A DNA stretch of 34,615 nt, taken from a virus. Under the pieces are notes generated by a model, which worked only from the letters and a program-made list of their open reading frames with translations, was not told where the DNA came from and ran no database searches. The stretch is from positions 1 to 34,615 of the IMG/VR virus record IMGVR_UViG_3300046512_000208; one strand, 5' to 3'. Of the stretch, positions 1 through 8,910 are shown piece by piece. A program made the position numbers and the translations under genes. Numbering within the stretch: the stretch's first letter is position 1; each line of letters starts with the position of its first letter.

Positions 1-1322
<1,322 letters not shown>

Positions 1323-1521
1323 GAGTAATATCCTTCTACGTCTATTAAAATTCTGCCGTCTGGCGCTTTCCGCCAAACAAGATGCTTCGGCCATTTTCCG
1401 TCGCGGATTTTGGTTCTGACGGCATCGGGTGTATAGCCCGACTCCCGAGAGAACTGCTCTACGGTCTTGTATCTGACCATGTGCGTGCTCCATGCCGCCC
1501 GCGGCGGCAGAAGGTGGTGGA

Positions 1522-2247
1522 TTAGACGGCCATCTCGGCCTGGGATTCTCTCTGCCAGATCGGTGAACTGTTGTGTGATTCGATACGGTCGGCGATGACG
1601 TTGGCGCGCTGGCCGGCGGTGGGCGGGGCATACATCCCGAAGCGGCTGATACTTCCACCGTTCACCGCAGCGTTCGTGGAGTCGGCGGAGGCGAAGGGCA
1701 GGTGCTGGAAGATCGCTGGGTCGAGCATCCGCAGGCCGTGAAGTCTGCAAGCTGGGCGGCCTTGGTCGTCGCAGATGGCGCCCATCGCTGAACTGATCCG
1801 CTTCCACCATGCAGGTGTTCCCGGACTTGCCCACTGACCGGAACTGCCTATAGCCACCGTCGACCAGTCAGAAGCCAGGCGGGCGAGGCGATCAAGTGAT
1901 TCGTGAAGATGCCAAACCGGAACGCCGCGCAACTCCGTCGGCCATACCGCCAGCAGCGCGTCGTTTGCCGCCTCGTCACCATTGATCACGTCAGGAATCA
2001 GCGCCCAGTCGAAGCCAGGATGTCGGTGCCATTGCTCAACCCAGAGGATGTATCCGTCAACATCTAGGGTGCCTCCTTTCTTCCAAACCGAAAACGCGCC
2101 GTTGTCGAACACGAACGACTGGCAGACATCGGCGACTATGCCCATGTCGTCCTGGCGCGGGAACGGCACTAACGCATGCCGTCCAGCGAGGAAGCGCGCG
2201 CCGTCCTGCCGGGTGCCTCCAATCGGAGTGCCGTGGTAATGGATCAT
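1522..2247 (-). CDS. Transglycosylase-fold protein resembling TGT/DpdA
   Basis: This 241-residue protein is of a type seen in Pseudomonas phages. Its motifs align in order with tRNA-guanine transglycosylase and its DNA-acting relative DpdA: FDNGAFS at 47-53 (cf. the DSGGFQ substrate-binding loop, Asp48), FDWALIPDVI at 79-88, VPVWHLHE at 109-116, VAIGSSG at 131-137 (cf. the IGG loop), then HGLRMLDP at 170-177 followed by SADST at 188-192, in the position of the catalytic Asp near the barrel end. That family exchanges guanine for a 7-deazaguanine base. No deazaguanine-synthesis gene lies nearby, so the substrate would come from the host. The start overlaps the upstream stop as ATGA. The assignment is by motif reading and needs a profile search. 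Confidence 0.5.
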   Translation of the reverse strand: MIHYHGTPIGGTRQDGARFLAGRHALVPFPRQDDMGIVADVCQSFVFDNGAFSVWKKGGTLDVDGYILWVEQWHRHPGFDWALIPDVINGDEAANDALLAVWPTELRGVPVWHLHESLDRLARLASDWSTVAIGSSGQWASPGTPAWWKRISSAMGAICDDQGRPACRLHGLRMLDPAIFQHLPFASADSTNAAVNGGSISRFGMYAPPTAGQRANVIADRIESHNSSPIWQRESQAEMAV

Positions 2248-2489
2248 CCGCTGAGCCTCATTGTTTCGATCTCAACGCCCTGGTGCTTGGCGATGATTGT
2301 TTGATCGCCACCCAGCGCTTCGGCCAGTCGGTCGGCGATCTGCTCATGCCAACCTTTCTTGATGACCGCAGTTTCCTCCTTGATGCGCTCGACGCGGATC
2401 ATAAGAGGTGACCGGACTTCCAGTTGGTAGATGATCAATTCGCCGTCGGAAGGGCAGACGGCTGCGAAGGTGTGTCGATAAATATTCAC
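2244..2489 (-). CDS. Conserved phage hypothetical protein (81 aa)
   Basis: This 81-residue protein is not assigned to a family. The sequence is soluble and mixed alpha/beta: a strand-rich first half (ELIIYQLEVRSPLMIRVERI) and a helical second half (WHEQIADRLAEALGG). It overlaps the following transglycosylase-like gene by ATGA, so the two are probably translated together and may share a role. No transmembrane segment or cysteine cluster was seen. Confidence 0.6.
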   Translation of the reverse strand: MNIYRHTFAAVCPSDGELIIYQLEVRSPLMIRVERIKEETAVIKKGWHEQIADRLAEALGGDQTIIAKHQGVEIETMRLSG

Positions 2490-2554
2490 TCGCAGTCCTC
2501 ACCCGCCGTTCATCGGCAGGCTGTTAGGTGGATTGTGAAATCAGATGAGGGGCG

Positions 2555-2704
2555 TCAGGCGAGTTGGGCGAGTGAGCTACGGTTTACTGGTTCGCCTCGC
2601 CAGTTGCGTAAACGCTTTCTCCCCTGAGGTGACTGGCGGGGTGAACCCTCGCCGCCGGGCCCCTTGTAGATGAGCCAGAGCATGTAGAGCGGGGCGAAGA
2701 TCAT
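2555..2704 (-). CDS. Small possible membrane-anchored protein (49 aa)
   Basis: A short reading frame beginning MIFAPLYMLWLIYKGPGG, with one hydrophobic N-terminal stretch (about residues 2-14) and a basic, arginine-rich tail. Its ATG overlaps the TGA of the upstream gene (ATGA), the arrangement used across this operon, which is the main support for it being real. Function unknown; it may be a one-pass inner-membrane peptide. Confidence 0.45.
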   Translation of the reverse strand: MIFAPLYMLWLIYKGPGGEGSPRQSPQGRKRLRNWRGEPVNRSSLAQLA

Positions 2705-3267
2705 GACGCCACCTTCTGGCCGAGCAGGACATCGCTGACGACTTCCCAGAGCCTGGCTGGTGACCACTGAAAGCGATCGAAGTCCGTGTCGGGCTCAATG
2801 CCGAATCTGCAGGTTGAGTGCGCGCCGGCCGGATACTCGCCGCGCTTAGCCATGAGCGTCGCCACTCGGCCATCGCCGCCGGGCTCAGAGCGGTGATACT
2901 TGAAGGCGAGGGTGTTGTAGTCGTTGCCAGCCGTTATGCCAATGGTCCCGAATGGCACCAGGTCGGCGCGGCCGTCTGGCGTCCATGGCCTGCCACCGCC
3001 AGCCGTCCGAGCACCTTCGTGCAGGTAGAGCATGAATTCGCCGGCATCATGGCAGACGAGCTCGAACTCATGATTGAACTGGGTGCCGACGATCACCCGG
3101 GAGGTGAAGTTGAAGCGATGGTCGTGGATCGCCGAGTGTTCGAAGCAGGCGCGGCGCGGCAGTTCAGGATGCCAGACGTGCAACCGCTGATTACCCTGGA
3201 GCTGGACCTGCACGAACCCAAGGCCGTGCAGGGTGATTTTGTCCGTCATAACGTCATCGATGATCAT
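2701..3267 (-). CDS. Cupin-like phage hypothetical protein
   Basis: This 188-residue protein begins MIIDDVMTDKITLHG. It contains a His-rich stretch, FEHSAIHDHRFNFTSRVIVGT (about 40-62), then NHEFEL and later AFKYHRSEPGG. The HxH followed by a G-rich turn and a second His-containing segment resembles a metal-binding cupin barrel, but this is a visual match only. The start was chosen because its ATG forms ATGA with the preceding stop; a longer frame starts 24 bases upstream. It sits in a chain of four small genes (3689 to 2555) with coupled starts. Role unknown; cupin-type enzyme or sugar/nucleotide-binding protein are possibilities. Confidence 0.6.
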   Translation of the reverse strand: MIIDDVMTDKITLHGLGFVQVQLQGNQRLHVWHPELPRRACFEHSAIHDHRFNFTSRVIVGTQFNHEFELVCHDAGEFMLYLHEGARTAGGGRPWTPDGRADLVPFGTIGITAGNDYNTLAFKYHRSEPGGDGRVATLMAKRGEYPAGAHSTCRFGIEPDTDFDRFQWSPARLWEVVSDVLLGQKVAS

Positions 3268-3689
3268 GGCGCCACCTCGCGGCGTGCCCACTGCACATAA
3301 GGGCCGTCCTCTGTATCAAAGATCCCCATCAGGAACCACTCAGGCCCTGGTGACTCGGGATTCCAGGCGGTGCATGCGGCATCCTCTTCAGGAAGGTCGT
3401 AAGTCTCGTCTCCCGAGTGCCAGCCTTTCACCACCAACCCTTGTTCTGCTACCCAGGCCCTGAACGGCGCCGGATCTTCGCCGCCATCGAATTCAGGGAT
3501 GCCCGGGTGCCACCACCAGCCGTCCTTGTCGCGCTTCACTTCGACGGGGCCAAAGGACTTCGGACTGTGGTTCTGGCAAGGCATCACGTAGAGAACGTCG
3601 GGATATTCGCCGCCGCCAGAGCTGAACTCCATCTGGCAGCCGCACTTCGCCGGCTCGCCGTTCACGAACGTTATCTTTTCTTCAGGCAT
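3264..3689 (-). CDS. Conserved phage hypothetical protein (141 aa)
   Basis: This acidic, aromatic-rich protein of 141 residues begins MPEEKITFVNGEPAKCGCQMEF. It has an early CGC and a later CQNH, then WWWHPG and EDPAPFRAWV. The Cys and His residues could bind a metal but form no standard finger. A clear ribosome site (AAGGA, 7 bases before ATG) sets the start and makes this the first gene of the local chain leading to the transglycosylase-like gene. The family is not recognised. Confidence 0.6.
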   Translation of the reverse strand: MPEEKITFVNGEPAKCGCQMEFSSGGGEYPDVLYVMPCQNHSPKSFGPVEVKRDKDGWWWHPGIPEFDGGEDPAPFRAWVAEQGLVVKGWHSGDETYDLPEEDAACTAWNPESPGPEWFLMGIFDTEDGPYVQWARREVAP

Positions 3690-3963
3690 GACTTCGTCCT
3701 TGCCGCTATAGCGGCTGACTTTGAAGGGTGGGGATTACAAGTTTTGCGGGTGGAGTACGGATGTACTCCATGGGTTGATATGATGCTGAGGTTTTACACA
3801 GGCAACGGTGCCCGCTTGTCATATGGCTCTGATCACTACAAAATCCACTCCTAAATCCGGGGCGTCATAGCAAGGCGCTTCATTTAACTGAGCGTGCCGA
3901 TGACCCAAAAATTGGGTGATAAGACGATAAAAAGCTGATAGGCGAAAAGGATTGAGGCTCTCT
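3690..3963. other. Divergent intergenic region with two palindromes
   Basis: This 274-base gap separates the leftward gene starting at 3689 from the rightward moron starting at 3964. It must hold at least the moron promoter. Two perfect inverted repeats are visible: one with 8-base arms around a 4-base loop (3751-3770) and a smaller ACCCAA-AAA-TTGGGT (3903-3917). It becomes AT-rich towards the moron. No convincing gene is seen. Confidence 0.6.
3751..3770. repeat. Perfect inverted repeat, possible operator or hairpin
   Basis: TGGAGTAC and GTACTCCA face each other across the 4 bases GGAT. It lies about 60 bases upstream of the leftward gene start at 3689 and could be an operator or, if transcribed, a small hairpin. 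No T-run follows on either strand, so it is not a standard terminator. Confidence 0.5.
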
Positions 3964-4494
3964 ATGGGCTACAAAGTTGCATTTGTGTGCTTGCTTGTAT
4001 TAGTTGCGTTAATGCTCGGGCTTGCGATTGGTCACGGGATTTGGGGAGATTCTGTGTTTTGGGATCAGGCCAATAAGATCGGTATTATATTTACAATTAT
4101 TGGTACGGTTTTTACCTTTGGTACATTCTACTATTTGAATAAAATAGGAGAAAAACTTAAACGTCGTCAGCGCATTCCTGAGTCCCATAAAGATCTAGAA
4201 GCTCTTATTAAAGAGACTCGATTGGCGCTCAAGGATTGGAGCTATAGAGAGCGGGACGTAATTGAGGTGTTCCATCAAATACAAGCTCACTTGGATAACG
4301 TGAGCGCTAAATTAGATGGGGCAGATAGGGTAAAAGCCTTGAAGATATCTGGATCGATTTCTCGACAAAGCTTTTGGTATATCGGGCGAAGAAAGATATC
4401 TGAGAATGAAGGTTGGAAAATTCAAAATAATCTCAGTAGTTTTGTTACCCTGTTGGGCGCGATACACCAAGATAATGAGGTGGAAAGATTATGA
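3964..4494 (+). CDS. Two-pass membrane protein, probable moron
   Basis: This protein of 176 residues begins MGYKVAFVCLLVLVALMLGLAIGHG. It has two membrane segments (about 4-24 and 40-58: IGIIFTIIGTVFTFGTFYYL) and then a basic, helical cytoplasmic region of about 115 residues. The ATG at 3964 follows GAGG with 6 spacer bases; an in-frame TTG at 3952 lacks such a site. It is AT-rich compared with flanking phage genes and runs against the leftward operon, as expected of an acquired lysogenic-conversion gene. It overlaps the next gene by ATGA. The family is unknown; superinfection exclusion or abortive defence is a guess from context. Confidence 0.7.
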   Translation: MGYKVAFVCLLVLVALMLGLAIGHGIWGDSVFWDQANKIGIIFTIIGTVFTFGTFYYLNKIGEKLKRRQRIPESHKDLEALIKETRLALKDWSYRERDVIEVFHQIQAHLDNVSAKLDGADRVKALKISGSISRQSFWYIGRRKISENEGWKIQNNLSSFVTLLGAIHQDNEVERL

Positions 4495-4853
4495 CTGATC
4501 AGAGAATACAAAATTTATTGTTGAGTCTCATTGAGGAAACCTCAAGGGGGCGGCTGTCATGGTTTGCATCGGAAGCACCGGCAACTATGACGTTTACGAC
4601 TGACGATGTTTTTTATTTTTATGCTGAGACAAGTTTTCGTGGAACACGATTTGCAATTTATGAGCTCCGGTATCGTCATTACTTTGATGAGGCTGAGTTT
4701 TATTGGAATTCGAAAGTTCATCTCGCAGTGCTGGATAATTTTGATCGCGTACTTTGGCACGTTGGTGGTGAAATCTCGGAAGTTCTTGAGTTGTATGATG
4801 ATGTTAGGCGGAAGTTGTCGGGTATAGATGGGTTGCTGGATCAGTTCCGGTAA
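4491..4853 (+). CDS. Hypothetical protein paired with the membrane moron
   Basis: This soluble 120-residue protein begins MTDQRIQNLLLSLIEETSRG. It has many aromatic residues (FYFYAETSF, YELRYRHYF) and ends in an acidic helical tail. It starts within the stop of the upstream membrane protein (ATGA), so the two form a translationally coupled pair, and base composition is similarly AT-rich. The alternating beta strands in the centre suggest a small alpha/beta fold. No family recognised. The pairing of a membrane protein with a soluble partner is a layout also seen in toxin-antitoxin and defence modules, but nothing more specific is visible. Confidence 0.65.
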   Translation: MTDQRIQNLLLSLIEETSRGRLSWFASEAPATMTFTTDDVFYFYAETSFRGTRFAIYELRYRHYFDEAEFYWNSKVHLAVLDNFDRVLWHVGGEISEVLELYDDVRRKLSGIDGLLDQFR

Positions 4854-4983
4854 AGGCTTTTGCAAGCTTGTATCCGGTACTTGGAACTAACGAGCCAGCA
4901 ATCCCGTCCGGCATTAATCCCTTGTTTTGCCTCAGTCGGCGATATTAACTTGAGTGCGGGAGGCACTTTGGAAACGCCGAAGT

Positions 4984-7026
4984 TCATGCAGCAGCTTTCT
5001 GGGATTGAACTTTCCATGGATCGTTGGCCCTTGCCAGCGCCGACATCGGCGGCGGACTGACGCTGTTGCCGCACATGTGAACCTGTTGCGTTTTGGTGAA
5101 TGGTTTGCCGTCGGCGCCGTGGCTGATGATGTAGTCGGCGGGGAAGCCCTGGGCCTTGTACAGTTCGGCGGGTTGCAGCATCCGCAGGCAGATGTCGACG
5201 ATCACATACGGCGTGCCTTTGATAGTGACGGTGACCAAGCCGAGCCGGTCCTTGGTGGTGATCGTTGGTGCTGGCGCGTCGGCGGCGCTCATGTTCTCGG
5301 TGCCGTAGTAGCTGATCAGGAAAGCCGCGACCCGCAGCGCGCCGGCTTCAACCTCAGGCGAGAGCTGGAGCTCGACCAGCGAACTCTTTCCGCCACCGCC
5401 GGCAGTGATGGTTGGTGCTGGCTCGTTCATGGCTTGGCCGACGCTGGCGCCGAACTGACGCTCCATGAACGCAGTGACCAGACCGTGATGAGTACCGCCG
5501 GCGCTGATGGTGTGCAGCGGGTCGGCGGCGTCCCGGGCATCGCAGTTGCCACGCAGGTGCACCAAGTTCGCAGTCACCAGCTGCTGCTGGCTACCGGTGT
5601 TGGTTACAGTGGTCATCGGGTCGTCGATGCTCTTGGCGTCGGTGGTGTTGAAGCCGCCATTCATCTGGGCCATGAACACCGTCGAGATGCCCATTGCGTG
5701 TGCCGCACCGGCCGGGCGCTGATAGTTTCCGCCGCTGGTGATGGTTGGCAGCGGCTCATCGAGCGCCTTGCCTTCGTCTGCAAATCGAAACTTCACCAGG
5801 TGCGCAGCGGCGAGAGCATGCTTCACGCCGCCGGCGACGACGGTGCCGAGCGGTTGATCGAGGCCCGGCACCCGCGGCTCCTGTCCGGCGCGCTCGCCGT
5901 AACCGGTTTGAATCAGGGTTGGGCTGATGAGCGTCAGCTCGCCGAGATTGGCACAAGGCACCGTCGGCAATGGGGCGTGCGGGTCGCTGCCTTGGTGCGT
6001 GGCTGGCGCGATGATCGGGCTGGCCATGGCGAACGAGCCACCGCGCGGCCAAGAGGTCACAGTGCGCAGTGGGTCGTGTGCTGACTGCACGCTTTCGCCT
6101 GACCAGTTCGCGATCGGCACGATGAATGGGTCAGCCGCATCGATGACGAACTTCTTTATGCCCTTGGCGATCCGACGGAGGGTGGCAGGTGCCAGCGGCT
6201 TCGGTCGGGCGAAGATGCTTTTGCTTGGGATCGTCCAGTCGATGCACTCGGCAGCAGTGCGCCACTTCTTCTGGCCTTTTGTCGGGTGCTTGGCGTGGGT
6301 AGGCTCAGGCCACACGATAGGCTGGTCGTCGCAACGGGCGATCATAAACAGGCGTTCCCGGCTGGTCGGCGCGCCAAAGTCGCAGGCTTTCAGCACCCGC
6401 CACTCAACGATGTAGCCTAGGTGCTGCAACTCAGCAACGAACACAGCCCAGGTCTGCCCGCGGCGCTTCGGGTCGGGCACGAGGAACTGCTGGTGGACCG
6501 GAACCACCTCGCCCGGTGCTGCAATGCCGCCGCCCAGCTTCACGACGCGGCCGGTGGACTTGCAGCGCTTGGCGATCAGCGGCCCCCACTGGAGGATTTG
6601 TTTGACGTTTTCCAGGCTGATGACACGGGGCTTTTTTTTGCCAGCCCACTTCAGGCCGATCCACGACAGGTTGCGAATCTCGCGCTTGCGCGGCTGACCG
6701 CCGGCGGCCTGGCTGTGGTGCGTGCAATCAGGTGACATGTGGAACCAGCCCACGGCCTTACCGTCGCACTCGGTGTCCGGATCACCCTCGAACACGTCGG
6801 TTGTGTAATGCACCGCGCCCGGGTGATTCATGGTGTGCATGCTGATTGCGCTGGCACTGTGGTTCTTCGCGACGTTCACCGCGCGGCCGAGGCCCATTTC
6901 CAGCCCGGTACCGGCGCCGCCACCACCGCAGAAGAAGTCGACAACGATCTCATCGTCCTGAGTGCTGAAGCCAAGTCCGTATTGTGTTTTGAAATCGAAG
7001 GGGTGTTTCTTCTGTTGTGCGGACAT
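4984..7026 (-). CDS. Cytosine-C5 DNA methyltransferase with internal repeats
   Basis: This 680-residue enzyme transfers a methyl group from S-adenosylmethionine to cytosine C5 in DNA. Motif I is VDFFCGGGGAGTGLEMG (29-45); motif IV is SPDCTHHS (98-105) with catalytic Cys101, though the usual Pro before Cys is Asp; motif VI is ENV (139-141); motif VIII is SRERLFMIA (222-230); motif IX spans about 612-632 with QGFPADY; motif X is GNSVSPP (653-659). The region between VIII and IX is about 380 residues, far longer than usual, and holds eight copies of a P-x-x-T-(I/V)-x motif at about 319, 352, 392, 425, 470, 503, 536 and 585. No restriction partner is adjacent, so it is probably an orphan enzyme protecting phage DNA. 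Confidence 0.9.
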   Translation of the reverse strand: MSAQQKKHPFDFKTQYGLGFSTQDDEIVVDFFCGGGGAGTGLEMGLGRAVNVAKNHSASAISMHTMNHPGAVHYTTDVFEGDPDTECDGKAVGWFHMSPDCTHHSQAAGGQPRKREIRNLSWIGLKWAGKKKPRVISLENVKQILQWGPLIAKRCKSTGRVVKLGGGIAAPGEVVPVHQQFLVPDPKRRGQTWAVFVAELQHLGYIVEWRVLKACDFGAPTSRERLFMIARCDDQPIVWPEPTHAKHPTKGQKKWRTAAECIDWTIPSKSIFARPKPLAPATLRRIAKGIKKFVIDAADPFIVPIANWSGESVQSAHDPLRTVTSWPRGGSFAMASPIIAPATHQGSDPHAPLPTVPCANLGELTLISPTLIQTGYGERAGQEPRVPGLDQPLGTVVAGGVKHALAAAHLVKFRFADEGKALDEPLPTITSGGNYQRPAGAAHAMGISTVFMAQMNGGFNTTDAKSIDDPMTTVTNTGSQQQLVTANLVHLRGNCDARDAADPLHTISAGGTHHGLVTAFMERQFGASVGQAMNEPAPTITAGGGGKSSLVELQLSPEVEAGALRVAAFLISYYGTENMSAADAPAPTITTKDRLGLVTVTIKGTPYVIVDICLRMLQPAELYKAQGFPADYIISHGADGKPFTKTQQVHMCGNSVSPPPMSALARANDPWKVQSQKAAA

Positions 7027-7073
7027 AGAGGATCCTCGCCGGTATAGTTCCGGGATCTACAGGGGAGTGGGTT

Positions 7074-7610
7074 ATGAGCTGGGAAGTCGTTTCTTGCTGG
7101 ATCGAAAGTCATCCAGGACTTGCGTCATGGGTTCAGGCAGTGGGATCGATTGCCTCAATCTGGGGAGCATTTGCTATCAGTAACAAACAACAAAAAATAC
7201 AGATAAAGCTTGCCCAAAAGGCTGCGAATGAAAAGGCTGATTCTCTTTACGCTGTAATTGAAAATGCGGTTAAAACTACAACCACATTTGGTGAGCTGTT
7301 GCAGTCGAAGCCGTCCGAGGTGGTATTCAAAGAACTCTGGCAACTGGTCTATCGGCAGCATTTGGAGTCTTCTGTTTACTCGCTCGGCAAGCTTCCAGCG
7401 CACGAACTCGGAGGCTATGAGGCAGTTAGAGCGTACAGTGGAGTCATGGGCGCACTTACTGACGTCGTCCGAAAGGTGAATACGTATTTTTCATCGAGCG
7501 CGTTTCAGTCATCGGAGTATTTTTATATGTGCGACGAGGCTCTCAAGCAAGTTCGATTTGTTGAATCAAACTGGATAGGTTTTCAACAGGCGGCTCGACT
7601 TAGTAGTTGA
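7074..7610 (+). CDS. Single-pass membrane protein, probable moron
   Basis: This protein of 178 residues begins MSWEVVSCWIESHPGLASW. A membrane segment (about 19-36, VQAVGSIASIWGAFAIS) is followed by a basic helical stretch (KQQKIQIKLAQKAANEKA) and a soluble helical domain. A strong ribosome site (AGGGGAGT) lies just before the ATG. It runs opposite to the leftward early operon and has lower GC than the methyltransferase next to it. A weak GC hairpin (7624-7639) follows its stop. The membrane-anchor-then-coil plan resembles the genes at 3964 and 33415. Family not recognised. Confidence 0.7.
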   Translation: MSWEVVSCWIESHPGLASWVQAVGSIASIWGAFAISNKQQKIQIKLAQKAANEKADSLYAVIENAVKTTTTFGELLQSKPSEVVFKELWQLVYRQHLESSVYSLGKLPAHELGGYEAVRAYSGVMGALTDVVRKVNTYFSSSAFQSSEYFYMCDEALKQVRFVESNWIGFQQAARLSS

Positions 7611-7623
7611 TCGCTGTACCCGC

Positions 7624-7639
7624 CTCGCCGGCTGGCGAG
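7624..7639 (+). terminator. Weak GC hairpin after the 7074 gene
   Basis: CTCGCC and GGCGAG form a 6-base stem with a 4-base loop 14 bases after the stop codon. There is no T-run, so termination is uncertain. Confidence 0.3.
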
Positions 7640-7695
7640 ATTCGTTGAAGTGGGCTATTCGTTGATGGCTTGGCATGAAGCCGGAGGGGCATTGG

Positions 7696-7947
7696 ATGGC
7701 CATGAGTACCGATCAGAAAGAAGCTGCTGGAGAGCTGCTAGCCATCGCTGGGGCTGCGCTGCTTTTTTGGTGTGCAGTTCCTGTCGCTTACCTTCTTGTC
7801 GTATCGCTTGTCTCGCGTGCGTACTCGATAGGCGCCATCTTTAGCCTTTTCGTTGCGCCACAAATGGTGCTCTGGTGGATTGGCCTTCTCGCCGGCTTGA
7901 TCTGCTTCCGCATCAGGAGAGCTGTACTGGGCACCCGCAAACCCTGA
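7696..7947 (+). CDS. Small two-pass membrane protein
   Basis: This 83-residue protein begins MAMSTDQKEAAGELLAI. It has two hydrophobic segments (about 15-40 and 46-70, the second with APQMVLWWIGLLAGLICF) and a short basic tail. The start at 7696 follows GGAGG with 8 spacer bases; an in-frame ATG 21 bases upstream lacks such a site. Size and topology resemble small holin-like or superinfection-exclusion proteins, but its place among morons in the left arm argues for lysogenic expression. Function unknown. Confidence 0.65.
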   Translation: MAMSTDQKEAAGELLAIAGAALLFWCAVPVAYLLVVSLVSRAYSIGAIFSLFVAPQMVLWWIGLLAGLICFRIRRAVLGTRKP

Positions 7948-8068
7948 TATCTCAGTCAGGCGCCGCCCTCCGTGACAGGATGCGCAGCATGGAATGGTGA
8001 TGGCATTTTGATCTGTATTCGGGTAAACAGGTAGATTCAAACTGCCCTTAATGGAAGGAAGCAAGCGT

Positions 8069-8515
8069 ATGAATAAAGCGGATTTTGATTACGATCACGG
8101 GAAGTTTCGTAACGAGTTGAGCAAAGCGACTTTCGCCTTCAAACGTATTAAGGATCAACTTAATAAAAATTTTGATCATTGGGTTGAGTTAGGTCCTAAA
8201 TTTTTAGATGGCAACATCGCCATCACAGTTAATCAAGATAGGGACGGCGTTACGGGGTTTGTTGCCGGAAAAAAATTCTCATTATCTCTGATGCCCCTAG
8301 CCATTGAAGGGGAGAACTACGGGTTAGTTGCTGTCTCCATTACCGATCCGGTGACAAAAAACGCCCTAGAAGTAGAACGCTTTCTCGTTTCGATACACGG
8401 CGACGTTCTCTCTACTGATAAGGAGGTGCTGTTGAGCTGGGAAGATGATTTTCAGAGCTTAAAACTTCTTATCGCTATAACTAGAAGTGTTCTGCATGCA
8501 TGGCCGAAGGAGTAA
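8069..8515 (+). CDS. Hypothetical protein, probable moron
   Basis: This soluble 148-residue protein begins MNKADFDYDHGKFRNELSKA. The first third is helical and basic; the rest alternates strands and loops (GNIAITVNQD, GFVAGKKFSLSLMPLAI, YGLVAVSITDP). The start was set by GGAAGGAAG upstream of 8069; an in-frame ATG 18 bases earlier has no ribosome site. The 3' end overlaps the convergent leftward gene by 35 bases. AT-rich compared with the leftward genes. No family recognised. Confidence 0.65.
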   Translation: MNKADFDYDHGKFRNELSKATFAFKRIKDQLNKNFDHWVELGPKFLDGNIAITVNQDRDGVTGFVAGKKFSLSLMPLAIEGENYGLVAVSITDPVTKNALEVERFLVSIHGDVLSTDKEVLLSWEDDFQSLKLLIAITRSVLHAWPKE

Positions 8516-8825
8516 TGATTTCGTCACCTGGGTCACGCCTCAGCTCGGCCCAGCTTTGATTTCTGGACTCCCGCGCCACATCTTCGTTAATCACGATTTC
8601 GTGGCGCGCTTTCAGAGCCTCCCGCGCAGCTGCCGGCCCGAGCGAATGCACATAGCGCAAACAGCCCTCAATCACTGAGGCCTGCTCAGTATCCTCATTC
8701 CAAGCCATGAGTTCTTCCAGCTTCTGCCGCGTGCCAAACCGGCACCTGTGCCGTAGCTCTTTCTCGTCGAACTCGATCCGTTTCAGCGCGGCCTTCGCCG
8801 ATCGTTCTTGTCCACTCTTGGCCAT
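8481..8825 (-). CDS. Conserved phage hypothetical protein (114 aa)
   Basis: This protein of 114 residues begins MAKSGQERSAKAALKRIEFDEKEL. It is basic and helical in the first half, with RFGTRQKLEELMAWN, followed by helices with HSLGPAAAREALKARHE. The motif run looks like a small DNA- or protein-binding helical protein, but no family is certain. AGAGG about 7 bases upstream supports this start. It closes the leftward run that begins at 11846; its tail overlaps the convergent moron by 35 bases. Confidence 0.65.
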   Translation of the reverse strand: MAKSGQERSAKAALKRIEFDEKELRHRCRFGTRQKLEELMAWNEDTEQASVIEGCLRYVHSLGPAAAREALKARHEIVINEDVARESRNQSWAELRRDPGDEIITPSAMHAEHF

Positions 8826-8910
8826 GGCCTGCCTCTTCAATTCCGTGGGCCGGTAGCTCCAGCCATGTCTGTCGTCGGCGCTGGCGCACCTGGTTGCTGA
8901 TTCGTCTCAT
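8695..8910 (-). CDS. Possible overlapping small gene (71 aa)
   Basis: A frame beginning MRRISNQVRQRRRQTWLEL starts inside the stop of the upstream gene (ATGA), as most genes in this operon do. It then runs 131 bases into the 8481-8825 gene in another frame, and its second half reads like a shadow (many Arg, Trp, His). Either it is a short overlapping gene or translation here only bridges ribosomes to the next start. The coupling is visible; reality as a protein is unproven. Confidence 0.3.
   Translation of the reverse strand: MRRISNQVRQRRRQTWLELPAHGIEEAGHGQEWTRTIGEGRAETDRVRRERATAQVPVWHAAEAGRTHGLE

Noticed and set aside
4954-6084. Long plus-strand frame (376 codons) over the methyltransferase
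   Set aside because: It is antisense to a gene with all C5-methyltransferase motifs; the product is a shadow rich in Ala, Gly, Arg and His without a ribosome site.
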